Origin: Peribacillus asahii
Lineage (GTDB): Bacteria; Bacillota; Bacilli; Bacillales; DSM-1321
Length of the DNA stretch: 64,000 nucleotides
Assembly: GCF_003570725.1 (NCBI RefSeq)
Contig: NZ_QWVS01000008.1
Coordinates: 1-64,000 of the forward strand
Direction: 5' to 3'
Below are positions 51,395 through 59,909 of this stretch, in pieces. A program made the translations under genes and the position numbers. A model generated the notes under the pieces. That model made no database searches, was not told the origin of the DNA, and worked only from the letters and a program-made list of their open reading frames with translations. Numbering within the stretch: position 1 is the first letter of the stretch; every line of letters begins with the position of its first letter.

Positions 51395-51422
51395 AGCCTG
51401 AGTTCTTTTTAGAACTCAGGCT
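51395..51422. terminator. Terminator of the glycerate kinase/two-component operon
   Basis: AGCCTGAGTTCT / AGAACTCAGGCT, a perfect 12-bp stem with a TTTT loop, about 75 bases past the PepSY gene. The T-tract after it is short. Confidence 0.65.
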
Positions 51423-51497
51423 TAAATGTCACAGTGACTTTTTCATTTGTGGGTAACTTGTGGATATCTTTGTGGACAAATCTATCTTTATTTGAAT

Positions 51498-52274
51498 TTA
51501 ATCGTCGTCATCTTCATCATCTTTGTCATCTTCGTTTTCATTTTCATCTGCATCTTCGTCGTCGTTATCATCATCCGCTTCATCCTCATCATCATCTTGC
51601 TTAGAGTTAACCGAGATAGAGGATACAACTCCTGTATGTCCTTGCACATAGACATTAGCATCTGCCTTTTGACCATCAATGGTTACTTTGTAGTGTGTAC
51701 CTGTTGCAGTTTCCACTGTAGATATCTTCGTAACTTCCCCTTTATATTGTTTCAATGCGATTTCTTTTGCTTCTTGTTTTGAAATAACAGGTGTTTCCAC
51801 TTGCTCCTTCACTTCATGATTAGCTATTATCTTTTTTTCATTTAAATCATACTCAACCTGATAGTATTTTTGATTTTTCTCTACAATAGCTTCTACAAAA
51901 GGTCGACCTTCCTTATCCATTTGTTTAATCTCCTGTACGCGGCCGTTTAGTTCATTTTCTATATTCTTTTTCGCCTCATCAACAGTTAATGCGATTTCTT
52001 TCTTCTCAACAAGTCGGACATTGCTAACTTTCTCCGTTTGCCCATTTACATACAAATCATAGATTCCTTGATCGTTTTCAAGCGAAATTTGATAATTGTC
52101 CTTTTCAGCATCTACTGTTGTATTTAACACTTTTCCACCGTATAGTTTCGTTGCAATTTGTTCAGCATCTTGTTGAGAAATCATCTTAGGAGAATCTTTT
52201 ATAAAAACTTGAAATAAAGTAAATGACAACCCTAAAACAATAAACACAATTAATACAATCTTCACTTTCACCAT
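51498..52274 (-). CDS. PepSY-domain membrane-anchored protein with acidic tail
   Basis: 258 aa. An N-terminal membrane helix (VLIVFIVLGLSFTLFQVF) is followed by three PepSY-like repeats (beginning ISQQDAEQIATKLYGG, LTVDEAKKNIENELNG, ISKQEAKEIALKQYKG). The last 30 or so residues are almost all Asp/Glu with some Asn/Lys. PepSY proteins are usually extracytoplasmic modulators of proteases or sensors. It follows the histidine kinase gene by 9 bp, so a link with that sensor is plausible. The acidic tail could bind cations. Confidence 0.8.
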   Translation of the reverse strand: MVKVKIVLIVFIVLGLSFTLFQVFIKDSPKMISQQDAEQIATKLYGGKVLNTTVDAEKDNYQISLENDQGIYDLYVNGQTEKVSNVRLVEKKEIALTVDEAKKNIENELNGRVQEIKQMDKEGRPFVEAIVEKNQKYYQVEYDLNEKKIIANHEVKEQVETPVISKQEAKEIALKQYKGEVTKISTVETATGTHYKVTIDGQKADANVYVQGHTGVVSSISVNSKQDDDEDEADDDNDDEDADENENEDDKDDEDDDD

Positions 52275-52283
52275 CTACACCTC

Positions 52284-53624
52284 CTATTTAGGCAAGATAA
52301 TCGTAAAAGTCGCCCCTTTTCCTTCGACACTTTCTAAGGTGATATGCCCACCATGCTGTTCAACAATACGCATTGCAATCGATAACCCTAAACCAGCCCC
52401 TCCCGTTTTACGACTTCGCGCTTTATCCACACGGTATAATCGATCAAAAACATGCGCTTGAGCTTCTAACGGAATTCCAACGCCCTTATCCGTTACACTA
52501 ATGTTTACACTGTCTTTCTTGTCTTTCAATTCCACAGTAATATGATCATCGCTATATTTCTTCGCATTATCTAATAAAATAACGAGTAATTGAATAAAGC
52601 TTTGTTCATGTATTTTCATTTGAATGGTCGATTGTTCATTCCTTATATAAATGTCATGCGCAAAAGCCTGCTGCAATCTTTGAATGGTTGTTTCGACGAT
52701 TGATACGATATTGACCACTTCTTTTTCATTTTCAATAATCTCTTCAGATTTTGCTAATTGTAATAATTGCTCGGTTAAATACTTCATTCGATTCGCTTCC
52801 GATCCAATCGCTTCAATCGCTTCTTCCAATATATCAGGACGCTCTTTCCCCCAGCGTTTCAATAATTTCACATAGCTATCAATAACCGTTAAAGGCGTCT
52901 TAAGCTCATGTGAAGCATCTGATACAAACTGTTCTTGCTTTGTATAGCTTTCTTCTAACTTACTAATCATTCGATTGAATGTCATCGCCATTTCCGTTAA
53001 TTCATCTTTTGTACGGTTCGTGATTGTAATTTGTTCAAACGATCCTTCTTCTTCAATCGTTTTCATCGTTTGCGTAAGACGTTGAATCGGTAACGAAATT
53101 ACACGGCCTAAAAAACCACTCGTTACAAATAATATAATAATGACAATAATCGTTGCGAATACTAATACCCATTTCAACTCATGAATCGTATCAAACAGAA
53201 AATCAACATTTTCGACTAGTTGTAAATTAATAACTTCTCCATTTTCATCGATTGTAGGAATGGAGACACTTACAAACATAGATTCTTCATAGGAAAAGAC
53301 ATCTTCCATTTGATCATCATTATACATACTCTTTATATCCAAATAATCATCATCCGTTGTCACTTGTCTAATCGGATGACCCTTTCCATCGACGGTACGG
53401 ATAATACCATCGCTTATTAAATACGCCTCTAATACTTGTTGCATAGAGGCATCTTTATTTTTATTCAACTCTTCTATAATATTATAGGAGGTATTTACCA
53501 AACGATTGTGCTCCGACGTAATTGCTCTATTTTGAAAAATCAAATAAATCGACGTATTCGCTATAATAAGTAAAACAATTAATACAACAGTTGTTGATAA
53601 CTGTATACGAGTTCGTAATTTCAT
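52284..53624 (-). CDS. Sensor histidine kinase
   Basis: 446 aa. Two membrane helices (about 10-32 and 152-174) flank an extracytoplasmic sensor of about 120 residues. HAMP (LPIQRLTQTMKTIEE), HisKA with the phospho-acceptor in SDASHELKTPLTVIDSY and HATPase (LLDNAKKYS, TDKGVGIP, GGAGLGLSIAMRIVEQHGG) follow. It resembles B. subtilis YkoH-type kinases, which are also accompanied by a PepSY gene. Its gene follows that of the response regulator by three bases. Confidence 0.9.
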   Translation of the reverse strand: MKLRTRIQLSTTVVLIVLLIIANTSIYLIFQNRAITSEHNRLVNTSYNIIEELNKNKDASMQQVLEAYLISDGIIRTVDGKGHPIRQVTTDDDYLDIKSMYNDDQMEDVFSYEESMFVSVSIPTIDENGEVINLQLVENVDFLFDTIHELKWVLVFATIIVIIILFVTSGFLGRVISLPIQRLTQTMKTIEEEGSFEQITITNRTKDELTEMAMTFNRMISKLEESYTKQEQFVSDASHELKTPLTVIDSYVKLLKRWGKERPDILEEAIEAIGSEANRMKYLTEQLLQLAKSEEIIENEKEVVNIVSIVETTIQRLQQAFAHDIYIRNEQSTIQMKIHEQSFIQLLVILLDNAKKYSDDHITVELKDKKDSVNISVTDKGVGIPLEAQAHVFDRLYRVDKARSRKTGGAGLGLSIAMRIVEQHGGHITLESVEGKGATFTIILPK

Positions 53625-53627
53625 ACA

Positions 53628-54317
53628 CTAATCCTTAATCATATAACCGACACCGCGAACAGTATGAATCAACTGATCTTCCTTCGAGTCCGTTAATTTT
53701 TTTCTTAAATAGCGAATATATACATCTACTACATTTGTATCTCCATAGTAGTCAAATCCCCATACTTGATTTAAAATTTGTTCTCTTTCAAGCGCTTGAT
53801 TTTTGTTTGTCACTAAATAAAGCAGAAGATCATATTCCCGTGGCGTTAATTCTATATTTCTTTCATCTTTATATACTTCTCTCGTATTTGTATGAATAGC
53901 AATAGAATGACAATAAAAGATATTCGACTCTGATTGAGAAAGTTCACTTTTATGCTTAAAACGTAGATTAACCCGAATTCTAGCAAGCAATTCTTCAATT
54001 TCAAATGGTTTTGTCATATAATCGTTTGCGCCTAAGTCAAGTCCATTCACTTTATCATAGACAGAGCTGCGTGCCGTCAACATAATCACAACAATTTCAT
54101 TGCTCATATGACGAATTCGTCTTAATACTTCCATGCCATTTAACTCAGGAATCATCACGTCTAAAATGACTAAGTCAATCTCTTTCTGCTCGACAATAGA
54201 CAGTCCTTCTCGTCCTGTATGGGCAACACTTACTTGATATCCTTCGTATTCTAATTCCAACTGAATCACTCGTGCAATTTTTTCATCATCTTCAATAATT
54301 AATATATGATGGTTCAT
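53628..54317 (-). CDS. OmpR/PhoB-type response regulator
   Basis: About 229 aa. The receiver has acidic residues IIEDDEK (9-11), the phosphorylated Asp53 in VILDVMIPELNG and the Lys in NDYMTKPF. The C-terminal winged helix is ELTPREYDLLLYLVTN...NVVDVYIRYLRKKL. The start at 54317 follows AGAGGTGAAGG; the frame opens further upstream into the transporter gene. It is encoded downstream of the transporter and upstream of its kinase. Confidence 0.92.
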   Translation of the reverse strand: MNHHILIIEDDEKIARVIQLELEYEGYQVSVAHTGREGLSIVEQKEIDLVILDVMIPELNGMEVLRRIRHMSNEIVVIMLTARSSVYDKVNGLDLGANDYMTKPFEIEELLARIRVNLRFKHKSELSQSESNIFYCHSIAIHTNTREVYKDERNIELTPREYDLLLYLVTNKNQALEREQILNQVWGFDYYGDTNVVDVYIRYLRKKLTDSKEDQLIHTVRGVGYMIKD

Positions 54318-54328
54318 TCCTTCACCTC

Positions 54329-55780
54329 TTATAAATACATCCCCGCCCACTGCCAATAAGAAAAGTAAAACATCATCGTAACGAAAATATAAAGGGGCAT
54401 TAGAACCGCACTCACTTTAACTAAATGTTTTGCATCATAGGAAATGTCCCCTTCTTCATAAAAAAGCAACAACGCCTTTGAGCTAACAGGAAACGTCACA
54501 CAATAATTCATGCCTATTAACCCTAAAAAAACAACTGTCGCAGCATTCACTCCGATTGTTTCACTAAAAACTATTAAACTCGGAATAAAAACGACAGCAC
54601 GCGTTGTATGAGAAGTAATGTATAAATGACTTGTGACCGTTACAAGTAAAATAACAAACACAATCAACCATTCTGGTGCATCCACAAATAGATGCAGCAT
54701 ACGAAACATCTTTTGCTCGATCCAATGAACGACCCCTGTATCCACTAATACTTTTCCAAGTGCAGTGGCTGCAGCGACAAATATAATCAAGTTCCAAGAG
54801 ACTGATTTCATCCCTTGCTTCCAACTAACGACACCATAATTCGGCAACATAAATAGAACAGCACCAATCATCGTAATCAATGCAATACCATACCCATGAA
54901 GACTTTCTGTCACCCAGCCTATAATTAAAAATGAGATTAACATCACAGTCTTTCTTTCACTTTTATTCAAAGGCTGTCTCAACACAGGAATTTCCTGTAT
55001 TTTTACGTCTTCCATCTCCTTTGCCCCATCTTTAGGCCAATACATCCATTTTATTATAGTAAATGAAATAAGTGTAATAAATAGAGCGAACGGCCCACCC
55101 CATATCAGCCATTGTATATATGAAATCGATTCACCGACTGTATTTTCAAGCAAACTAATTCCAATAATATGAGATCCTGCACCAATTAAAGTAGCCGATG
55201 TACTGATTAATATAATAACAGGTGCCATAATCGCCAACACACTTTGTTCTTTCGGAGAAAATTTCGAATGCAGCTGTTTGATAATGGGCATCGACAAAGC
55301 CGCTCTTCCTGAAGTAGACGGAATAAAAAAAGCAGATCCGAACAAAATTGAAGTGATACCAAACAGGGCATGACTTTTTTGTTTAGAACGCCTCAGTAAG
55401 TACTGGCTGTATCGTTCAGCTAGTCCCGACTGTTTCACCGCTTCCCCAATAATAAACGAGCCAATCATTAACCACACTACTTCCTCCGCGAGTGCATTAT
55501 ATAATAATTCCGGATTTCCTGCCTTTAATAGGATAATGAATAAAATAAGCACAACGGCTACAAAACCAGCAGGAAACTTCGTCACAATCCACAAGGTCAT
55601 TGCTGACAAGAAAGCAAATAAGGATACTTTGGCACGGTAATCCAGCTCATCAATCAGTACAATAAGCACTAAGAAAAAAACGTGCACACTTACTATAGCT
55701 AACAGCTTGGTAGATACTTGATTGAGCCACGTATAGATTTGCTTTTGTTTCGATACGTATTTATCCATTCTCTTAATCAT
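54329..55780 (-). CDS. SLC13/DASS-type sodium:anion symporter
   Basis: 483 aa with about 12 membrane helices. DASS features are WLMIGSFIIGEAVKQSG, the SxT-type loop SAFFIPSTSGRAALSMPI and the second TSHTTRAVVFIPSLIVFSETIGVNAA. Family members carry dicarboxylates, citrate, sulfate or similar anions. It lies five bases after the glycerate kinase gene, so glycerate or a related hydroxyacid is an inferred candidate. It is co-transcribed with a two-component system. Confidence 0.82.
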   Translation of the reverse strand: MIKRMDKYVSKQKQIYTWLNQVSTKLLAIVSVHVFFLVLIVLIDELDYRAKVSLFAFLSAMTLWIVTKFPAGFVAVVLILFIILLKAGNPELLYNALAEEVVWLMIGSFIIGEAVKQSGLAERYSQYLLRRSKQKSHALFGITSILFGSAFFIPSTSGRAALSMPIIKQLHSKFSPKEQSVLAIMAPVIILISTSATLIGAGSHIIGISLLENTVGESISYIQWLIWGGPFALFITLISFTIIKWMYWPKDGAKEMEDVKIQEIPVLRQPLNKSERKTVMLISFLIIGWVTESLHGYGIALITMIGAVLFMLPNYGVVSWKQGMKSVSWNLIIFVAAATALGKVLVDTGVVHWIEQKMFRMLHLFVDAPEWLIVFVILLVTVTSHLYITSHTTRAVVFIPSLIVFSETIGVNAATVVFLGLIGMNYCVTFPVSSKALLLFYEEGDISYDAKHLVKVSAVLMPLYIFVTMMFYFSYWQWAGMYL

Positions 55781-55785
55781 ATTGA

Positions 55786-56964
55786 CTAAATCCTCTCTCT
55801 AATCAGCTTCTTCTCAGCCATTTCTAAGCCAATGACGATTTGTCTTAACACAGACTCTGTACTCTCTTCAATCCATTCCGGAGCTTTTATCATCGCTTTT
55901 TCCAAAGATGTCGGCTTTTGAATAATGCTTAAATAAGCGTCGATACCTGCCTCATAGTTTAAAGTGGCCCCTTTACCAATCGTACCGGTGATAGCAATGA
56001 CCGGTATATTATGTTTTTTAGCAATTCTCGCAACCTCTGACGGAATCTTTCCATTTGGTGTTTGAAAATCCAAACTCCCTTCCGCCGTCATAACCACATC
56101 TGCCGTCGCAATTTTTTCTTCTATTCGAATGTAGTCCATAATAATATCAAAACGGGGATGCAATACAGCACCTGCAAAAGCAATCAGTCCTGCTCCTAGT
56201 CCACCCGATGCTCCGCTCCCTGGAAGCAATCGAACATCCATCCCTAACTCTTCTTGAATTAAAGAAGCATAATGTTCTAACGCTGCTGATAATTGCTCTA
56301 CTTGTTGGGATGTTGCTCCTTTTTGAGGACCGAAAACACGTGCGACCCCGTTCTCTCCGCATAACACGTTCTTCCAATTACAAGCAACATCGACAGTCAC
56401 ATTCCCTAACCGTTGATCCAGCTGTGTTGTGTCAATCGAATCGACCTTTATCAAATCCTCTCCTCCATGGACTTCGATCATTTGTTTTTCCTTATCTAAA
56501 AATCGAACACCTAATGCTTGAGCTAATCCTGCTCCTCCATCCGATGTACCTGAGTCACCGCAACCGATGAGAATATGGTCAACACCAAAATCGAGGGCAG
56601 AACGAATCAACTCTCCTACACCATATGTTGTCGTTTTTAACGGGTTTCTTTGATTGCGCGGCACCAACTTTAACCCTGCAACAGCAGCCATTTCAATCAC
56701 AGCCGTTCGTCTATCACCCTCCACAAAGATTCCAAAGTAACTGACAATCTTCTCTCCTACGGGACCCGTCACTTCTCTATAAATGAACTCTCCATCTTTT
56801 AGATTTACAATCGTTTTGGCAAACCCTTCTCCTCCATCAATCATCGGAACAACTTCTAAATCAAACGTTTGATTAAATTTTCTTGCCCCTCTCTCCATCG
56901 CTAACGCCACTTCCTCCGCATCCAAACATTCTTTAAATCGTGACGGCACCATTACAATTTTCAC
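55786..56964 (-). CDS. glxK: Glycerate kinase (GlxK/GarK family)
   Basis: 392 aa. Family motifs are MVPSRFKECLDAEEVALAMERG at the start, PMIDGGEGFAKTIV, GCGDSGTSDGGAGLAQALG and LPGSGASGGLGAGLIAF. It phosphorylates D-glycerate, feeding glycolysis. It starts at GTG behind GGGGGAGG (8-base spacing). It heads a five-gene unit with transporter, response regulator, kinase and PepSY protein. Four phased AGAAA repeats lie just upstream of its predicted -10. Confidence 0.9.
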   Translation of the reverse strand: MKIVMVPSRFKECLDAEEVALAMERGARKFNQTFDLEVVPMIDGGEGFAKTIVNLKDGEFIYREVTGPVGEKIVSYFGIFVEGDRRTAVIEMAAVAGLKLVPRNQRNPLKTTTYGVGELIRSALDFGVDHILIGCGDSGTSDGGAGLAQALGVRFLDKEKQMIEVHGGEDLIKVDSIDTTQLDQRLGNVTVDVACNWKNVLCGENGVARVFGPQKGATSQQVEQLSAALEHYASLIQEELGMDVRLLPGSGASGGLGAGLIAFAGAVLHPRFDIIMDYIRIEEKIATADVVMTAEGSLDFQTPNGKIPSEVARIAKKHNIPVIAITGTIGKGATLNYEAGIDAYLSIIQKPTSLEKAMIKAPEWIEESTESVLRQIVIGLEMAEKKLIRERI

Positions 56965-56996
56965 TCAACATTCCTCCCCCAAAAATCTTTTATTAC

Positions 56997-57058
56997 TTTA
57001 TAAGATACGTTTAAAAAGCTAATAGAAATTTAGAGAAATGTTAAGAAATGATTAGAAA
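56997..57058 (-). promoter_or_regulatory. Phased direct repeats and -10 upstream of glxK
   Basis: AGAAA occurs at 57024, 57034, 57044 and 57054, exactly 10 bp apart. TATAAA on the minus strand (56997-57002) can serve as a -10, and the place of the -35 has no good hexamer. Four half-sites in helical phase next to a missing -35 is the layout of OmpR/PhoB-family activated promoters, and such a regulator is encoded in this operon. Binding is inferred. Confidence 0.55.
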
Positions 57059-57162
57059 GTGAATTAAAATCAATTAGCTAACGAAACATATGAGCCCTTC
57101 CCATACATTCGTTACAATCGAAAAACATCAACAATATTCATTAATATAGCCAAAAGTTTATA

Positions 57163-57211
57163 AGAAAAAAGGATAGACAATCGCTAATATCATTCACGAT
57201 TATCTATCCTT
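57163..57211 (-). terminator. Second terminator after the OPT-PqqD unit
   Basis: On the minus strand AAGGATAGATAATCG pairs with CGATTGTCTATCCTT (one G-U) and is followed by TTTTC. It forms a tandem with the hairpin at 57225-57262. Between it and the phased repeats (57059-57162) I see no gene. Confidence 0.8.
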
Positions 57212-57224
57212 CTTCTATTCTCCA

Positions 57225-57262
57225 AATAAAAAATACCCTTGCAGAAAGCACTCTTTACAAGG
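57225..57262 (-). terminator. First terminator after the OPT-PqqD unit
   Basis: On the minus strand ACCCTTG / CAAGGGT, 7 bp, followed by ATTTTTTATTT. It lies 55 bases past the stop of the PqqD-like gene. Confidence 0.75.
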
Positions 57263-57316
57263 GTTCGAATGTATATCGTCTTTAGTTTATCCACATTTTA
57301 TCCACAACACCTAAAG

Positions 57317-57673
57317 TCACTGTGACTCCCATGTAATCCAATTTTGCACTTCAAGGATTTCTAGAAATTTAGCCAGGCGTGGCAGGGCCGGCTCAGCCGC
57401 TTCTCCAAAATGGGCAATCATCGCTTCGGAGATATCCTGAACATTTTTGTGTTGCTCTATTTGTTCAATAACAAATGCCCCGAATTGATCTAGCTTAATT
57501 CGACGAACCTTAGGCTGTTTGAAGAAACGAATAGAAAATCGTTCCAAAGCATTTGTCCGCTGAATGATTAAATAACTCCCTTTAACATTATCTCGTTCCA
57601 GGCTAACGCTTTCTTTCAAAAGAGGAACCATTGTTAATAGGTTCCTCTTTTCAGATTGGCGCTTATGAAACAT
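57317..57673 (-). CDS. PqqD-like (RiPP recognition element) protein
   Basis: 118 aa. The PqqD fold is suggested by KVRRIKLDQFGAFVIEQIEQHKNVQDISEAMIAHFGEAAEPALPRLAKFLEILEVQNWI (about residues 48-110), a winged-helix-like unit that in other systems binds precursor peptides. The start overlaps the OPT transporter gene by 11 bp; an ATG 14 codons further in is an alternative. No radical SAM enzyme or precursor peptide is encoded nearby, so its partner may be the transporter. Function unknown. Confidence 0.7.
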   Translation of the reverse strand: MFHKRQSEKRNLLTMVPLLKESVSLERDNVKGSYLIIQRTNALERFSIRFFKQPKVRRIKLDQFGAFVIEQIEQHKNVQDISEAMIAHFGEAAEPALPRLAKFLEILEVQNWITWESQ

Positions 57674-59564
57674 TTCGTTTTTTCCCTTTATTCGATATAT
57701 ACCAAAGCACTCCAGCTAGCACAAGGAATAATAAGAATGAGAATAGATCACTTGCAATCACAACAGCATCCGGCATTTGAAGACCGAACGCAATTAAAAT
57801 CGCAATCAGAACACCTACTAACGATTCTCCAGCAATTAAACCAGAAGCAAATAATGTTCCTCTATCTACACGTTCTTTACGTACTTCTTCTGTTTTGGCA
57901 CGACGTTCCACAAAGTAACGGACAAATCCACCAATCATAATCGGTGCACTCGTATGAACTGGCAAGTAGATACCTACTGCCACAACTAATGAATTTAACC
58001 CGCAAAATTCTAACGTAATCGCAATAGTTGCACCAATAAAGATTAACGTCCATGGTAAGTCTCCACCAAGAACACCTTCAGCCAAGATTTTCATAAGGGC
58101 TGCCTTCGGTGCAGGAAGTGCTGCAGAACCCATTGTGTAGGCTCTATCCATGAGAATTAAAATGAACCCAATAACAGAAGCAGAAGCCAAAACTCCAATC
58201 ATCATAGCGATTTGTTGTTTCCATGGCGTTCCACCTACAATATAACCTGTCTTTAAATCTTGTGAGATATCCCCCGCTACCGCAAGTGCTGTACAGATGA
58301 TAGCGGCAACTGTAATGGCAGCAATCATACCGCTTGTCCCTGTAAAACCAGTCGCTTTATACGTAACAGCAACAATCAATAAAGTAGCGATGGTCATTCC
58401 AGATACAGGAGAAGATGAACTCCCAACAACCCCAACAACTCGAGAAGCAACCGTTACAAATAAAAATCCAAAAATAGCAATAGCAATCGCCCCAATAATC
58501 CCTACATCTGTTAGAGGGCTAAAAGCAATGACTAAAATGACAATAATCGTCCCTAACCAAACATATTTTGCTGGCATATCTTGTTCCGTACGAAGAGGAC
58601 CTGCTGTCAATTTTCCTTTATTAGCTTGTAAACTTTTCGCAGTAGCAAACAAAGAGCTGAATAGAATCGGTAATGTTTTAACAAGTGTAATTAATCCACC
58701 TGTCGCTACAGCCCCAGCCCCAATATAACGGATATAAGAATCCCAAATACCCCATGCATCTAATTCACCAATTGGTACATCAGAAGGGAAAATAGCGGTT
58801 GCACTGCTACCTCCAAAGAAACTAATCATCGGTATAATGACAATCCAAGCAAGCAATCCGCCCGCAAGCATTTGTCCCGCAACACGAGGACCAATAATAT
58901 ATCCTACCCCTAAAAGAGCTGGAAAGGCATCGAGTCCTACCACCGCATTTTTAAAATTCGTAATCCCTGTTTCCACTTCCGTTTTAAACAGTTTAAATCC
59001 ATCTCCAAGCGCTTTAATAACCCCACCGATTACTAAACCGATTCCGATTAATTTAGCACTTGTTCCACCTTTCTCACCTGATTTCAATACTTCAGCACAC
59101 GCTGTTCCTTCAGGATAAGGTAATGTTTCATGCTCTCTTACAATTAAAAGCTGGCGAAGAGGTACCATCATAAAGACGCCTAGAAACCCTCCGGTTAATA
59201 CAATAAAAATAATAAGCCCTTGCGTAATCTCCATATCCCACAAAAATAGTGCTGGAATGGTAAATACCGCACCGGCAGCAACGGCTTCCCCAGCAGTTGT
59301 CATCGTTTGTACGATATTATTTTCTAAAATTGATTTTCTACGAAAAATCCCTCTTAAAATCGCCATCGAAATAACTGCCGCGGGAATCGAAGCAGATACA
59401 GTTAAACCAATGAGCAAACCTAAGTAGGCATTCGCTGCACCAAATACAATCGCAAGAATAATTCCAAGAACAATAGCCGTAACCGTTAATTCTGGAAGAG
59501 ATTTCGATGCGGGTACATAAGGTACAAATTTACTCTCTTTAGAATTATTTGACAATTTACTCAC
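57663..59564 (-). CDS. OPT family oligopeptide transporter
   Basis: 633 aa with about 15 membrane helices. OPT features are TVTAIVLGIILAIVFGAANAYLGL at the start, PYPEGTACAEVLKSGE, and GDISQDLKTGYIVGGTPWKQQ in the second half. Members carry oligopeptides or metal chelates. The GTG at 59564 lies against AGGAA; a TTG at 59555 has better spacing, so the start is uncertain. It is followed by an overlapping PqqD-like gene with which it forms an operon. Confidence 0.88.
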   Translation of the reverse strand: MSKLSNNSKESKFVPYVPASKSLPELTVTAIVLGIILAIVFGAANAYLGLLIGLTVSASIPAAVISMAILRGIFRRKSILENNIVQTMTTAGEAVAAGAVFTIPALFLWDMEITQGLIIFIVLTGGFLGVFMMVPLRQLLIVREHETLPYPEGTACAEVLKSGEKGGTSAKLIGIGLVIGGVIKALGDGFKLFKTEVETGITNFKNAVVGLDAFPALLGVGYIIGPRVAGQMLAGGLLAWIVIIPMISFFGGSSATAIFPSDVPIGELDAWGIWDSYIRYIGAGAVATGGLITLVKTLPILFSSLFATAKSLQANKGKLTAGPLRTEQDMPAKYVWLGTIIVILVIAFSPLTDVGIIGAIAIAIFGFLFVTVASRVVGVVGSSSSPVSGMTIATLLIVAVTYKATGFTGTSGMIAAITVAAIICTALAVAGDISQDLKTGYIVGGTPWKQQIAMMIGVLASASVIGFILILMDRAYTMGSAALPAPKAALMKILAEGVLGGDLPWTLIFIGATIAITLEFCGLNSLVVAVGIYLPVHTSAPIMIGGFVRYFVERRAKTEEVRKERVDRGTLFASGLIAGESLVGVLIAILIAFGLQMPDAVVIASDLFSFLLFLVLAGVLWYISNKGKKRNVS

Positions 59565-59596
59565 TTCCTATATTCACTTATAAAATCACGCATAAT

Positions 59597-59667
59597 ATTA
59601 TATCACTGTAATTTAATAACTTACAAACACAACAATTTTTCACTTTATTCATACAATAGTGAAAATT
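59597..59667 (-). promoter_or_regulatory. Predicted promoter and inverted repeat upstream of the OPT gene
   Basis: On the minus strand TTGTAA (59621-59626), 18 bp, then a perfect TATAAT (59597-59602). Just upstream, AATTTTTCACT (59634-59644) and AGTGAAAATT (59658-59667) form an inverted repeat with one extra base, a possible operator. Between this and the permease terminator nothing else is seen. Confidence 0.45.
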
Positions 59668-59853
59668 CAAATCAATAAATTACTTTATCGGTATAATTTA
59701 ATATAACTCCATTTTTCAATCTTTTTAGAGAATAAAACGACTATTTTCTATATTTTCTCTTCTTCTTAATATTTATGTATGAAATTATAACAAGGAACTA
59801 AAGTAACTGTTTACTCAAACACCACAAGTGGTTGGTCTCAGATACTGTATAAT

Positions 59854-59907
59854 AAAAAAAGCGTATAGAAAACTAATGACAATCATTAGCTTCTATACGC
59901 TTTTTTT
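59854..59907. terminator. Terminator of the amino-acid permease gene
   Basis: AAAAAAAGCGTATAGAA / TTCTATACGCTTTTTTT plus an inner CTAATGA/TCATTAG stem. It is strong in both directions and abuts the permease stop. Confidence 0.9.
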
Positions 59908-59909
59908 CA

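Noticed and set aside
51447-51782. Plus-strand 111-codon hydrophobic frame
   Set aside because: It is the antisense of the acidic PepSY tail (Asp/Glu codons read backwards give Ile/Val/Phe) and has no ribosome binding site.
58297-58728. Plus-strand 143-codon frame
   Set aside because: It is the antisense of the well-supported OPT transporter gene; its composition mirrors the hydrophobic codons and it has no start context.
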